Assembly (NCBI GenBank): GCA_012511995.1
Contig: JAAZFA010000107.1
Coordinates: forward strand, 1 to 8,594
DNA length: 8,594 nucleotides
DNA from: Thermoproteota archaeon
Lineage (GTDB): Archaea; Thermoproteota; Bathyarchaeia; Bathyarchaeales; Bathycorpusculaceae
Direction: 5' to 3'
Shown here: positions 1 through 6,016 of the stretch, piece by piece
How the letters are laid out: each line of letters begins with the position of its first letter
Position numbering within the stretch: the stretch's first letter is position 1
Program-made: the position numbers and the translations under genes
The notes under the pieces: model-generated
Told to the model about the DNA's origin: nothing
Seen by the model: the letters and a program-made list of their open reading frames with translations, nothing else
Database searches by the model: none

Positions 1-173
1 GACATGGGGATTGTATGACGGCAAGTACCACAGGCTACATCCAAAACACGTTTGTTAGGTGATAAATTGCATTTTAGAAATTTTAATTGGTTTTGCGTAT
101 GGTGTGCATCAGCAATTTCTGCCCAAAGATTACCCATACTTCCGAAAACTCCGCCATTTTTGGTTTGTTCCAT
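1..173 (-). CDS. Class I SAM-dependent methyltransferase, N-terminal fragment
   Basis: Reading the minus strand from an ATG at 173-171 gives 57 uninterrupted codons that run off the left edge, so the C-terminal part is outside the window. The fragment begins MEQTKNGGVFGSMGNLWAEI and reaches VLDVACGTCRHT at about residues 43-54. This matches motif I of Rossmann-fold methyltransferases (hydrophobic-LDxxCGTGxH), the glycine-rich loop that binds S-adenosylmethionine. One position departs from the commonest form: cysteine replaces the last glycine of the loop (CGTC instead of CGTG). The segment before motif I resembles the lid of the UbiE/Methyltransf_11/25 type, but substrate specificity cannot be read from it. 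No clear Shine-Dalgarno sequence precedes the ATG. The gene is divergent from the surface-protein gene at 470. The family call is fairly firm; the function is unknown. Confidence 0.75.
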   Translation of the reverse strand, partial: MEQTKNGGVFGSMGNLWAEIADAHHTQNQLKFLKCNLSPNKRVLDVACGTCRHTIPM

Positions 174-204
174 GATTACAAGTTTAATGTAGTAAAATTT
201 AGGA

Positions 205-222
205 TTTGTCTCTTTTGACAAA
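205..222. repeat. Short inverted repeat in the methyltransferase leader
   Basis: TTTGTC (205-210) and GACAAA (217-222) form a perfect 6-bp inverted repeat with a 6-base spacer, 32-49 bases upstream of the minus-strand ATG. It could be an operator or a leader hairpin. It is short enough to be chance in A/T-rich DNA. Confidence 0.3.
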
Positions 223-233
223 CGCAAATTAAC

Positions 234-244
234 CTATATATTTA
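234..244 (-). promoter_or_regulatory. Possible TATA box for the methyltransferase gene
   Basis: On the minus strand this reads TAAATATATAG, about 60-70 bases upstream of the ATG at 173. Transcription starting about 25 bases downstream would leave a leader of roughly 40 bases that includes the inverted repeat at 205-222. The box is nearly symmetric, so its orientation is inferred only from the gene it faces. Confidence 0.35.
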
Positions 245-365
245 CCGGATTATAGCCAAGTCTTGTCTCTATCGAAGTGAGTAAATTGCTAAAACTTACT
301 TATTTTCATATTTAGTATTTATTTATAATTTAAATCAAATTTAAGGCGTATTTACCTGTAATATT

Positions 366-380
366 TGTTAATTATTAACA
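366..380. promoter_or_regulatory. Perfect 15-bp palindrome, candidate operator
   Basis: TGTTAAT-T-ATTAACA is a perfect dyad centred at 373, ending about 30 bases upstream of the TATA-like box at 411-417. Its size and symmetry suit a homodimeric winged-helix regulator. The A/T-rich composition raises the chance of coincidence, and no second copy was seen in the window. Confidence 0.4.
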
Positions 381-410
381 GTTTACATGTATTATTGTTT
401 GCCACAAGCA

Positions 411-417
411 TTATATG
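411..417 (+). promoter_or_regulatory. TATA-like box for the surface-protein gene
   Basis: TTATATG lies about 53 bases upstream of the TTG start at 470. A start site 25 or so bases downstream falls near 440, giving a leader of roughly 30 bases that contains the AAGGAG sequence. Spacing and sequence are reasonable for an archaeal promoter. Confidence 0.5.
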
Positions 418-449
418 CATTCTGCAACTAAGTGCTTGGATACAATATT

Positions 450-455
450 AAGGAG
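450..455 (+). promoter_or_regulatory. Ribosome binding site deciding a TTG start
   Basis: AAGGAG lies 14 bases before the TTG at 470, which is rather far. A GGT at 461-463 is nearer but a weaker match. An in-frame stop (TAA, 449-451) excludes an upstream start. The TTG gives a lysine-containing n-region just before the hydrophobic signal peptide, so it is the best start available. Confidence 0.45.
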
Positions 456-469
456 AAAAAGGTAAAAAA

Positions 470-3031
470 TTGCAAATCAAAAAATTCGTTACCCTAATGG
501 TAACTATTAGTCTATTAGCAGCACTAAGCGGATCTATGATTTCAACCACATTTGCAGCTGACGTCATAAACATACCCGAATACCTCTACGTCATGGGTGA
601 ACCAAACCCAGTTGGCCTAAACCAAACAATCTACATAAGTCTCTTCTTCACAAAACCAATACCTCCCGTTGGCTCCGCTTGGGGCGGCGCCGTCTACACA
701 GGTTTAACAGTAAACATCATTACACCCAGCGGCACAAACATAACCCTCCCAGAATCTGATACTTTCACAAGCGACACCACCGGCGGAGTTGGCGGAATCG
801 AATATATTCCACAAGAAGTCGGAAATTATACCCTACAAGCCTTCTATCCAGGCCAAGAACACGGAGACGATTACTACATTCTACCAGCGATCAGCGCGCC
901 CAGCTACTTTACTGTTCAAGAAGAACCAATCCAAGGCTCAGGTTTTACCCCCTTACCGTCTGAGTACTGGTCACGACCAATTTATTCAACAAACTATGCA
1001 TGGTCACAACTCGGTGGCAACTGGTGGGGACTAGGCAAACCCTCATTCACTGACACCGGTGGATACGATGCACCCGGGAACAACTTCAACGCATACAGCA
1101 AAGCACCAAACACCGGTCACATTATGTGGGTCAAACCAGTAGCACTTGGTGGTCAAGTAGGTGGTCCAATCAGTGGCGACCAAGAAAGCCAATACACTTC
1201 AACCTCAATTCTCTACAGACAATTCGAACCAGTTATCCTAAACGGCGTTATCTACTACAAAGTATACTCAAACACCCCAACAACAGAAACAAGCGCAGAA
1301 ACACCAGGTTGGAATGCAGTTGACCTAAGAACAGGAGAATTACTTTGGCACAAAGACACCAAAAATACTCTCGACTTTGCATTCGTATGTAAATTCCATA
1401 CAGCTCAAGAATTCGGAACACAAGGATTCTTAGTTGGCAGTCTTACTAGTGGAGACATGTTCTTTGCAGCTCCAGGACAAACATTCACTTGGCAATTATT
1501 TGACCCAGTCACAGGCTATTTCATCGCAAACATAACTGGCGTTCCATCAACAACAGCAGCCGGTATAGTCGAAACAGACAACGACAACACCCAAGGCGCA
1601 GTCCATATCTACTCAGTAGACAACGGCAACTTAACAATGTGGAATTCAACACTATGCTTACAAGGTCCATCTGATGGAATGGGAGGAATGACAATTCGTC
1701 CATCAGGAAATATCGACTACGCAAGAGGTATACAATGGTCCGTAAAAATGCCAAATACAACAAGCGCAGGCGCAATCAGTCCCCCAATGAGTATAGCCGG
1801 CACAACTGAAGACGTCATCTTATTACAATCATACCCACAAGTTCTTGGTACCTTCGTAACACAATATGGTGCAGCATATTCAGTTGAAGCAGGAATGGAT
1901 GCAAAAACAGGTGAATTATTATGGGGTCCAGTGAACCGAACCATGGCTAAATACCATGAAATCGGCGTAGTTGCAGTAGGCGATGGCTACTATGTTCATC
2001 ACGACAAAGACGTAAACACAGCATATGTCTTCAACATTGAAACAGGAAAACAAGTGGGTAGTGCAATCCAACTCGGCGGTAGCGCCCTTAGTACACTATC
2101 TAGAGGTGCAGCAATCGCATACGGCAACTGTTACATTTGGGATTACGGCGGATACGTTTACGCAATTGACTTAGAAACTGCCAAAGTTATATGGACATAT
2201 GAACCAGAAACTGCAGGTTACGATACACCTTACGGTGTCTATCCACTCTGGCACTTCGGTACACACAGCATTGCTGATGGCAAACTCTTCCTATCGCAAG
2301 GCAGAATGTATGACCCACCGCTATTCGCAGGAGCAAAGAAACTCGCACTAGACTGCGAAACAGGCGAAGTAGTATGGAGTGTACTAGGCACATATGCCCG
2401 AGAACCCAGCGCAATCGCAGACGGCTACATGGTTGCATACAATAGCTATGATGCACAAATTTACACCTTCGGCAAAGGGCCATCACAAACAACCGTAAAT
2501 GCACCAAACGTCGGCGTAAAACCAGGACAAAGCGTTGTCTTCTCCGGTTCAGTCCTAGACATAGCCTCAGGCACAACTGACTCAGACAGAAGCGCTCGTT
2601 TCCCCAATGGATTAGCATGTGTTTCTGATGAGAGCCAAAGTGCATGGATGGAATACGTCTACATGCAACAGGAGAAACCAACAAGCGCCACAGGTGTAAA
2701 CGTTGAATTCTACGTGTTAGACTCTAACAGCAACTACCGCTCTATCGGAACCACTACAACAGACCTCAATGGACACTACAGCTACAACTGGATGCCCGAC
2801 ATTTCAGGAGCATACACAGTTCATGCAATATTCAGCGGCACAGAATCATACTACGGGTCACAAGCAACAGCAGCATTTGCAGTTGACGACGCAGAACCAA
2901 CAACCAACCCAACAGAAGCTCCAATTAGCGTTGCAGACACTTATTTCCTGCCAGGAGTAGCAGCGATAATTATCGTAATAATCATCGTTGGTGCTCTTAA
3001 CATGATCTTAAACAGCAGAAAGCTCCCCTAA
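470..3031 (+). CDS. Secreted, membrane-anchored PQQ-like beta-propeller surface protein
   Basis: This encodes 853 residues. Residues 1-30 are a signal peptide: QIKK, a hydrophobic stretch, then a likely cut after TTFAA. An Ig-like beta domain follows at about 35-150. The LPSEYWSRPIY segment (162-172) and a W/G-rich stretch lead into the propeller. Propeller repeats carry the PQQ-like signature 'D-x-x-TGE-hh-W' at DLRTGELLW (285-293), DAKTGELLW (477-485), DLETAKVIW (567-575) and DCETGEVVW (628-636), with a weaker FNIETGK (521-527). A second Ig-like domain spans about 675-806. A Thr/Pro/Glu-rich linker then precedes one transmembrane helix (about 826-846) and the short tail NSRKLP. Several N-x-S/T sequons suggest N-glycosylation. 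The protein is probably displayed outside the cell, held by its C-terminus. The fold does not imply PQQ binding, and the ligand is unknown. It appears monocistronic. The TTG start is discussed under the binding site at 450-455. Confidence 0.8.
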   Translation: MQIKKFVTLMVTISLLAALSGSMISTTFAADVINIPEYLYVMGEPNPVGLNQTIYISLFFTKPIPPVGSAWGGAVYTGLTVNIITPSGTNITLPESDTFTSDTTGGVGGIEYIPQEVGNYTLQAFYPGQEHGDDYYILPAISAPSYFTVQEEPIQGSGFTPLPSEYWSRPIYSTNYAWSQLGGNWWGLGKPSFTDTGGYDAPGNNFNAYSKAPNTGHIMWVKPVALGGQVGGPISGDQESQYTSTSILYRQFEPVILNGVIYYKVYSNTPTTETSAETPGWNAVDLRTGELLWHKDTKNTLDFAFVCKFHTAQEFGTQGFLVGSLTSGDMFFAAPGQTFTWQLFDPVTGYFIANITGVPSTTAAGIVETDNDNTQGAVHIYSVDNGNLTMWNSTLCLQGPSDGMGGMTIRPSGNIDYARGIQWSVKMPNTTSAGAISPPMSIAGTTEDVILLQSYPQVLGTFVTQYGAAYSVEAGMDAKTGELLWGPVNRTMAKYHEIGVVAVGDGYYVHHDKDVNTAYVFNIETGKQVGSAIQLGGSALSTLSRGAAIAYGNCYIWDYGGYVYAIDLETAKVIWTYEPETAGYDTPYGVYPLWHFGTHSIADGKLFLSQGRMYDPPLFAGAKKLALDCETGEVVWSVLGTYAREPSAIADGYMVAYNSYDAQIYTFGKGPSQTTVNAPNVGVKPGQSVVFSGSVLDIASGTTDSDRSARFPNGLACVSDESQSAWMEYVYMQQEKPTSATGVNVEFYVLDSNSNYRSIGTTTTDLNGHYSYNWMPDISGAYTVHAIFSGTESYYGSQATAAFAVDDAEPTTNPTEAPISVADTYFLPGVAAIIIVIIIVGALNMILNSRKLP

Positions 3032-3046
3032 AAAACAAAACCTCTT

Positions 3047-3055
3047 CTTTTTTTA
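3047..3055 (+). terminator. T-tract terminator after the surface-protein gene
   Basis: A pyrimidine run with seven consecutive T residues lies about 16-24 bases after the stop codon, in the context CCTCTTC followed by the T run. Archaeal RNA polymerase can terminate at such T-tracts without a hairpin. There is no strong stem upstream of it. Confidence 0.5.
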
Positions 3056-3062
3056 TTAATTC

Positions 3063-3078
3063 TACGACACTAATCGTA
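3063..3078. promoter_or_regulatory. Inverted repeat upstream of ribK, candidate operator
   Basis: TACGA (3063-3067) and TCGTA (3074-3078) form a perfect 5-bp inverted repeat with a 6-base spacer. It ends 32 bases before the TATA-like box of ribK. The ribK product carries its own DNA-binding domain, so autoregulation through this site is plausible. That is inference; half-sites this short also occur by chance. Confidence 0.35.
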
Positions 3079-3110
3079 CAAAGCACTACCCTGTTTTAGT
3101 TTCGAGCCGC

Positions 3111-3118
3111 TTAAATAT
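3111..3118 (+). promoter_or_regulatory. TATA-like box for ribK
   Basis: TTAAATAT lies 31 bases before the ATG at 3150. A start site about 25 bases downstream falls near 3141, giving a very short leader. That fits either a nearly leaderless mRNA starting at 3150 or a short leader using GGAG for a GTG start at 3159. Confidence 0.5.
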
Positions 3119-3145
3119 CCAACACTACATTCACTAACTTAAACC

Positions 3146-3149
3146 GGAG
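3146..3149 (+). promoter_or_regulatory. Shine-Dalgarno that questions the ribK start
   Basis: GGAG abuts the ATG at 3150, leaving no spacer, but sits 9 bases before an in-frame GTG at 3159. The GTG would give a protein three residues shorter, starting at TEKQDW. The two starts cannot be separated from sequence alone. Confidence 0.45.
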
Positions 3150-3848
3150 ATGTCATGCGTGACTGAAAAGCAAGACTGGCAGCACCTCTATATACTCCTC
3201 AAACTAGCTGAGATGGGTGCTTACAACCGCACTGCTAAAATCTCAACTGAATATCTAGCAAAAAAACTCCGCATTTCCCAGCAAACCGCCTCACGTTACC
3301 TCATTGAACTCGAACAAAAAAATTTTATTCACCGCAAAGTAACCCCTGGTGGTGGACTCATCCAAATCGAAGAAAAAGGATCGAAAGGACTTCAAAAATT
3401 ATATTCAAATCTGAAAATTCTAATGGAAAAAACCTATCCCCCCTCAGTAACTTTAGAAGGAACAGTTTTCACAGGTTTCGGTGAAGGCGCCTACTATATT
3501 TCAAAAGATCCATACCGAAAACAAATTCGAGAAAAATTAGGTTTTGAACCATACCCAGGGACTCTAAATATTAAACTATCCTCTGATTACGACATTAAAA
3601 CCAGAAAAGACCTTGAAGCTTACCCCGCTCTAGAAATAATGGGCTTCCAAAACGAAAACAGAAGCTTTGGCTTAGTCAAATGTTATCCCGCAATAATCAG
3701 CGGACAAATCAAAGGAGCTTTAGTAACCGCATTACGGAGTCACTATGACGCCTCTGTACTCGAAATAGTCGCTCCAGTCTGTCTAAGAAAACGGCTGTCT
3801 CTAAAAGACGGTAACAAAGTAAAAGTAGAAATCTCTACCCAACACTAA
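3150..3848 (+). CDS. ribK: CTP-dependent riboflavin kinase with N-terminal winged helix (RibK/RbkR)
   Basis: The enzyme phosphorylates riboflavin to FMN using CTP, the archaeal route (EC 2.7.1.161). The 232-residue protein has two parts. Residues about 10-95 form a winged helix-turn-helix: TEYLAKKLRISQQTASRYLIE is the HTH core, and the wing follows near TPGGG (65-69). Residues about 101-229 are the kinase domain (formerly DUF120), with GEGAYYIS (111-118), PYPGTLNI (134-141) and VAPVCLRKRLSLKDG (207-221), all hallmarks of the family. This fused form matches the bifunctional kinase-regulator called RbkR in some archaea; the Methanocaldococcus enzyme lacks the HTH. Regulation of its own or other flavin genes is therefore likely but not shown here. 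It is transcribed alone and converges on the operon that contains ribL, the next step of the pathway. Start is ATG 3150 or GTG 3159. Confidence 0.92.
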   Translation: MSCVTEKQDWQHLYILLKLAEMGAYNRTAKISTEYLAKKLRISQQTASRYLIELEQKNFIHRKVTPGGGLIQIEEKGSKGLQKLYSNLKILMEKTYPPSVTLEGTVFTGFGEGAYYISKDPYRKQIREKLGFEPYPGTLNIKLSSDYDIKTRKDLEAYPALEIMGFQNENRSFGLVKCYPAIISGQIKGALVTALRSHYDASVLEIVAPVCLRKRLSLKDGNKVKVEISTQH

Positions 3849-3858
3849 AACAGTGTTG
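3840..3858. terminator. Hairpin across the convergent stop codons
   Basis: CAACACT (3840-3846) and AGTGTTG (3852-3858) form a perfect 7-bp stem with an AAAAC loop. It sits exactly where ribK and the rhomboid gene end tail-to-tail. A symmetric stem here could slow transcription from both sides or affect mRNA 3' ends. Neither side has a strong T-tract, so a terminator role is tentative. Confidence 0.4.
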
Positions 3859-4453
3859 TTCTATACTTAAACTCAGTATTGTGCTGTTCATAAGGCTTAC
3901 GCCGTGACGCGATTATATATCCAAGGAATAACCCCACCAATAAACCACCAAGATGCGCCAGTAGATTTGTATTTTCCCCTATGTTAATGAAGAAGAGGAA
4001 AAACGCAAACACAATAGCACCCAAAACTGATTGCTTCACTGAACGTCTATCATAGATAACACAAGCAGCAAAGATAGCAAAAATTGCGCCTGAAGCCCCC
4101 ACTGCTGGAGCGGCATATATTCCCATAGGTAAGTACAACAAATTTCCTGCTAAGCCACCTAAAAAGTAAATTCCTATGTATTCTGATAGTGAAAACATTT
4201 CCTCACCACGTAACCCAAAAATCAAAAGGAAAAGCATGTTGCCGATTAAATGGAATACTGAAGCATGGATAAACATTGATGTAAATAGTTGCCAGTACCA
4301 ACCATTAGCGATAAATAAGTTTACTTGACCCCATAATAACACCACATTATCTGGCGTGTAAATGGCGTTTCCACTTATCAGTGCGCCTGCAATGAATATA
4401 GCCACATTTACGCCAATCAATATGTATGTTGGTTTATACTTCTCGCTATTCAT
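3845..4453 (-). CDS. Rhomboid family intramembrane serine protease
   Basis: The 202-residue protein has about six hydrophobic segments and the full rhomboid signature. WQLFTSMFIH (54-63) fits the WR-x-hTxxFhH region. HLIGNM (68-73) supplies the conserved His68 and Asn72 that help form the oxyanion hole. GASG (119-122) contains the nucleophile Ser121, and AHLGG (166-170) contains the catalytic His167. The Ser-His dyad is complete, so it should be an active protease cleaving membrane-protein substrates within the bilayer; the substrates cannot be inferred. The tail after the last helix is basic and polar (SRRKPYEQ). It is the last gene of a minus-strand operon, starting 12 bases after ribL ends. 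Its TAG stop overlaps the TAA of ribK on the other strand, so the two coding regions share 4 bases. No strong Shine-Dalgarno precedes the ATG, which suggests translation coupled to ribL. Confidence 0.9.
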   Translation of the reverse strand: MNSEKYKPTYILIGVNVAIFIAGALISGNAIYTPDNVVLLWGQVNLFIANGWYWQLFTSMFIHASVFHLIGNMLFLLIFGLRGEEMFSLSEYIGIYFLGGLAGNLLYLPMGIYAAPAVGASGAIFAIFAACVIYDRRSVKQSVLGAIVFAFFLFFINIGENTNLLAHLGGLLVGLFLGYIIASRRKPYEQHNTEFKYRTTLF

Positions 4454-4465
4454 AATAGGTACCGG

Positions 4466-4933
4466 TTATTTGGCAAATTTATTGATTATTTCCTGTTTAA
4501 TCTTAGTTGAGCTATCTAAAGTATTCTCCCCAAATCTTCCAATCCGAACAATTGTAACAGGGATATTATGTGTTGATATGTAGTGTTTTACTTCATTTTC
4601 CATCTCAACTTGGTCGTAGCCGAGTGCAATTATGTTAGGTTTAATTTCTGTAATCACTTCTCCAATCTCTAAGCCCTCATAACCAAGCATGGCATTATCT
4701 ACAACTTTAAGTGATTCTACCAAAGCACGCCGTTGATCCTCTGTCATTATCGGCTTTTTACCTTTCAACTTCTCTGCAGTACTATCCCTAGCCACAATAA
4801 CAGTTAACTTAGCATTTGGTCCACCTGCTCTCTTTGCATCCTCTAAAAACCGCACGTGCCCAAGATGTAGCAAGTCAAAGACACCTGATGCAAGGACTAC
4901 CCTTTGTTTTCCTGTTGTTGTTTGGTTGGCCAT
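4466..4933 (-). CDS. ribL: FAD synthase, archaeal cytidylyltransferase-like (RibL)
   Basis: The enzyme joins AMP from ATP to FMN, giving FAD and pyrophosphate (EC 2.7.7.2). The 155-residue protein fits the length of archaeal RibL. GVFDLLHLGH (17-26) holds the HxGH nucleotide-binding motif of the cytidylyltransferase superfamily. KGKKPIMTEDQRRALVESLK (57-76) is the typical middle block, ALGYDQ (103-108) follows, and SSTK (141-144) is the C-terminal nucleotide-binding signature. A glycerol-3-phosphate cytidylyltransferase-like activity is the main alternative, but a ribK gene 600 bases away and archaeal operon context favour RibL. The sequence contains no cysteine at all, unlike the methanogen enzyme, for which I recall functionally important C-terminal cysteines. 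The start overlaps the DUF357 gene by 37 bases in another frame and is supported by GGTGA seven bases upstream. Confidence 0.85.
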   Translation of the reverse strand: MANQTTTGKQRVVLASGVFDLLHLGHVRFLEDAKRAGGPNAKLTVIVARDSTAEKLKGKKPIMTEDQRRALVESLKVVDNAMLGYEGLEIGEVITEIKPNIIALGYDQVEMENEVKHYISTHNIPVTIVRIGRFGENTLDSSTKIKQEIINKFAK

Positions 4934-5184
4934 TCAAAGTTCACCGCGCCCATCAACCTTAATCCGTCCAGAAGCCCTTCACAGTAAGCTACTGAGGTTA
5001 AACTGGTTTCAAGCTTCCCCTGCGCTTTATAATACTTTGCGTCTTGCAAGTAATCCATAGACCAGCGCAATACTTCCTCTATGGTGATTTCGTCAACGAT
5101 TATGGGTGTTTGCGTCCGTGTTAACATAGAGAACACTTTTTCTGCTGAATCGATATACTTAGCTGCAAGCGCTTCTAAACTCAC
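4897..5184 (-). CDS. DUF357 family protein of unknown function
   Basis: This is a 95-residue, predicted all-helical protein. YLQDAKYYKAQGKLETSLTS (45-64) followed by AYCEGLLDGLRLMGAVNFEW (66-85) is the pattern I recognise as archaeal DUF357: a repeat-like helical pair with a conserved Tyr-Cys-Glu-Gly. No catalytic motif is evident, so a small binding or scaffold role is possible but unproven. The GTG start overlaps the dphB stop in the sequence GTGA (5181-5184), and GAGGT at 5193-5197 on the minus strand, eight bases upstream, supports it. The hydrophilic tail PTKQQQENKG is encoded by bases that also encode the start of RibL and lies beyond the conserved domain, as if the frame had been extended into the next gene. 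Its place between dphB and ribL suggests a link to translation-factor modification or flavin supply. Confidence 0.85.
   Translation of the reverse strand: MSLEALAAKYIDSAEKVFSMLTRTQTPIIVDEITIEEVLRWSMDYLQDAKYYKAQGKLETSLTSVAYCEGLLDGLRLMGAVNFEWPTKQQQENKG
4941..4945 (-). promoter_or_regulatory. Shine-Dalgarno of ribL inside the DUF357 gene
   Basis: On the minus strand this reads GGTGA, seven bases before the ribL ATG. It is a full match to the archaeal anti-Shine-Dalgarno core and confirms the ATG at 4933, and with it the 37-base overlap with the DUF357 gene. Confidence 0.65.
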
Positions 5185-5975
5185 TTAGACAAACCTCTAA
5201 ACTCCTTTGGTGCCTCAGCAAACGCAATTAAAGCGTCTACTTCCATAAAATGCAACTCACCAGGAATAATTAGACTGAACGGCGGTTCACCAAAATCATA
5301 GCTTACAAGTTTATTGACGAAATCCGCTTTCAATACTGGGTTGTCACTACCTGCCCTGGCAATACCAAGTGCAGGCGTACGCTCAGTTAATATACCCATT
5401 TTCTTCTTTTTCTCCACTTCCAACAAAACATTGATCCCCTCATTAATCGACAAATACCGGTTCTCTGCCTCTCTTAAATCCATAAGACAAAGTGTATGTA
5501 AACCCAACTTTTTATTCTGCCCAACAACATTGTATGGTGTTTCAGAAAAATTATCTGCAAAAGGAACAGTTACAGTTTTGCCAAATTTATAGTTATGTAA
5601 ACCAGACAAGCTAACTATAGCTGACATAATTGATACTCCATGAACAACACGAGTTTTAATCCCCAATTTTTCAGCTTCAACTCGCAAAGTGATGTGAGTG
5701 GTAGCTATAAACGGGTCACCTGGAACTAAAAACACAGCTTTACCTGATTTAGCAGCTGTTAAAATGATTTTACCGCTGTCCTCTTCAAGGCATTGCCGAT
5801 TTATCATTTGCACATTTTTGCCGCACATAGACTTAAAATGACCCATGTTAAAATCAGGCATACGGCTAGTGTATGTTTCCATGAACACGTGGTCGGCTGA
5901 ATTAATTTCTTCCAAGCCTTTAATGGTTATACCTTTTTCGTCGTTTAATCCTAATCCTACGAATACAAGTTCCAT
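5181..5975 (-). CDS. dphB: Diphthine synthase (DphB)
   Basis: The enzyme uses S-adenosylmethionine to methylate the amino-carboxypropyl group on a histidine of elongation factor 2, the second stage of diphthamide synthesis (EC 2.1.1.98). The 264 residues equal the usual archaeal length. The fold is that of tetrapyrrole-type methyltransferases: MELVFVGLGLNDEKGIT (1-17) is the first glycine-rich loop, VFMETYTS (30-37) the conserved acidic/Tyr segment, LVPGDPFIATTH (83-94) the second signature loop, and HGVSIMSAI (112-120) with HNYKFGKTVTVPF (127-139) the diphthine synthase-specific part. Siroheme or cobalt-precorrin methyltransferases share the fold but lack this GDPFIATTH/HGVS combination. It is second in its operon, 41 bases after the small HTH gene, and overlaps DUF357 by four bases. 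The other diphthamide genes are not in the window. Confidence 0.95.
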   Translation of the reverse strand: MELVFVGLGLNDEKGITIKGLEEINSADHVFMETYTSRMPDFNMGHFKSMCGKNVQMINRQCLEEDSGKIILTAAKSGKAVFLVPGDPFIATTHITLRVEAEKLGIKTRVVHGVSIMSAIVSLSGLHNYKFGKTVTVPFADNFSETPYNVVGQNKKLGLHTLCLMDLREAENRYLSINEGINVLLEVEKKKKMGILTERTPALGIARAGSDNPVLKADFVNKLVSYDFGEPPFSLIIPGELHFMEVDALIAFAEAPKEFRGLSK

Positions 5976-6016
5976 CTGTTAGCCCTTGTTGAATAATTAC
6001 AACCTGAAGCTTAAAG

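Larger units (their letters stand above)
174..469. other. A/T-rich divergent intergenic region
   Basis: These 296 bases separate two divergently transcribed genes. I find no credible coding frame or RNA gene. The region contains candidate promoters for both directions, a short hairpin near the methyltransferase start, and a perfect 15-bp palindrome on the side of the surface-protein gene. These are listed separately. Confidence 0.6.

Noticed and set aside
789..1323. Short plus-strand open frames inside the surface-protein gene
   Set aside because: They lie in another frame of a well-supported gene, have no binding sites of note and no recognisable protein features.
2187..2684. Open minus-strand frame of 165 codons opposite the surface-protein gene
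   Set aside because: Its product is rich in Leu, Arg, Cys and His with no recognisable motif, as expected from the complement of a repeat-containing gene with biased codon use. The plus-strand frame has clear domains.
470..3031. PQQ-dependent dehydrogenase
   Set aside because: Only the propeller repeat signature is present. I see no quinone-binding or catalytic residues typical of such enzymes, and the flanking Ig-like domains and C-terminal anchor point to a surface binding protein.
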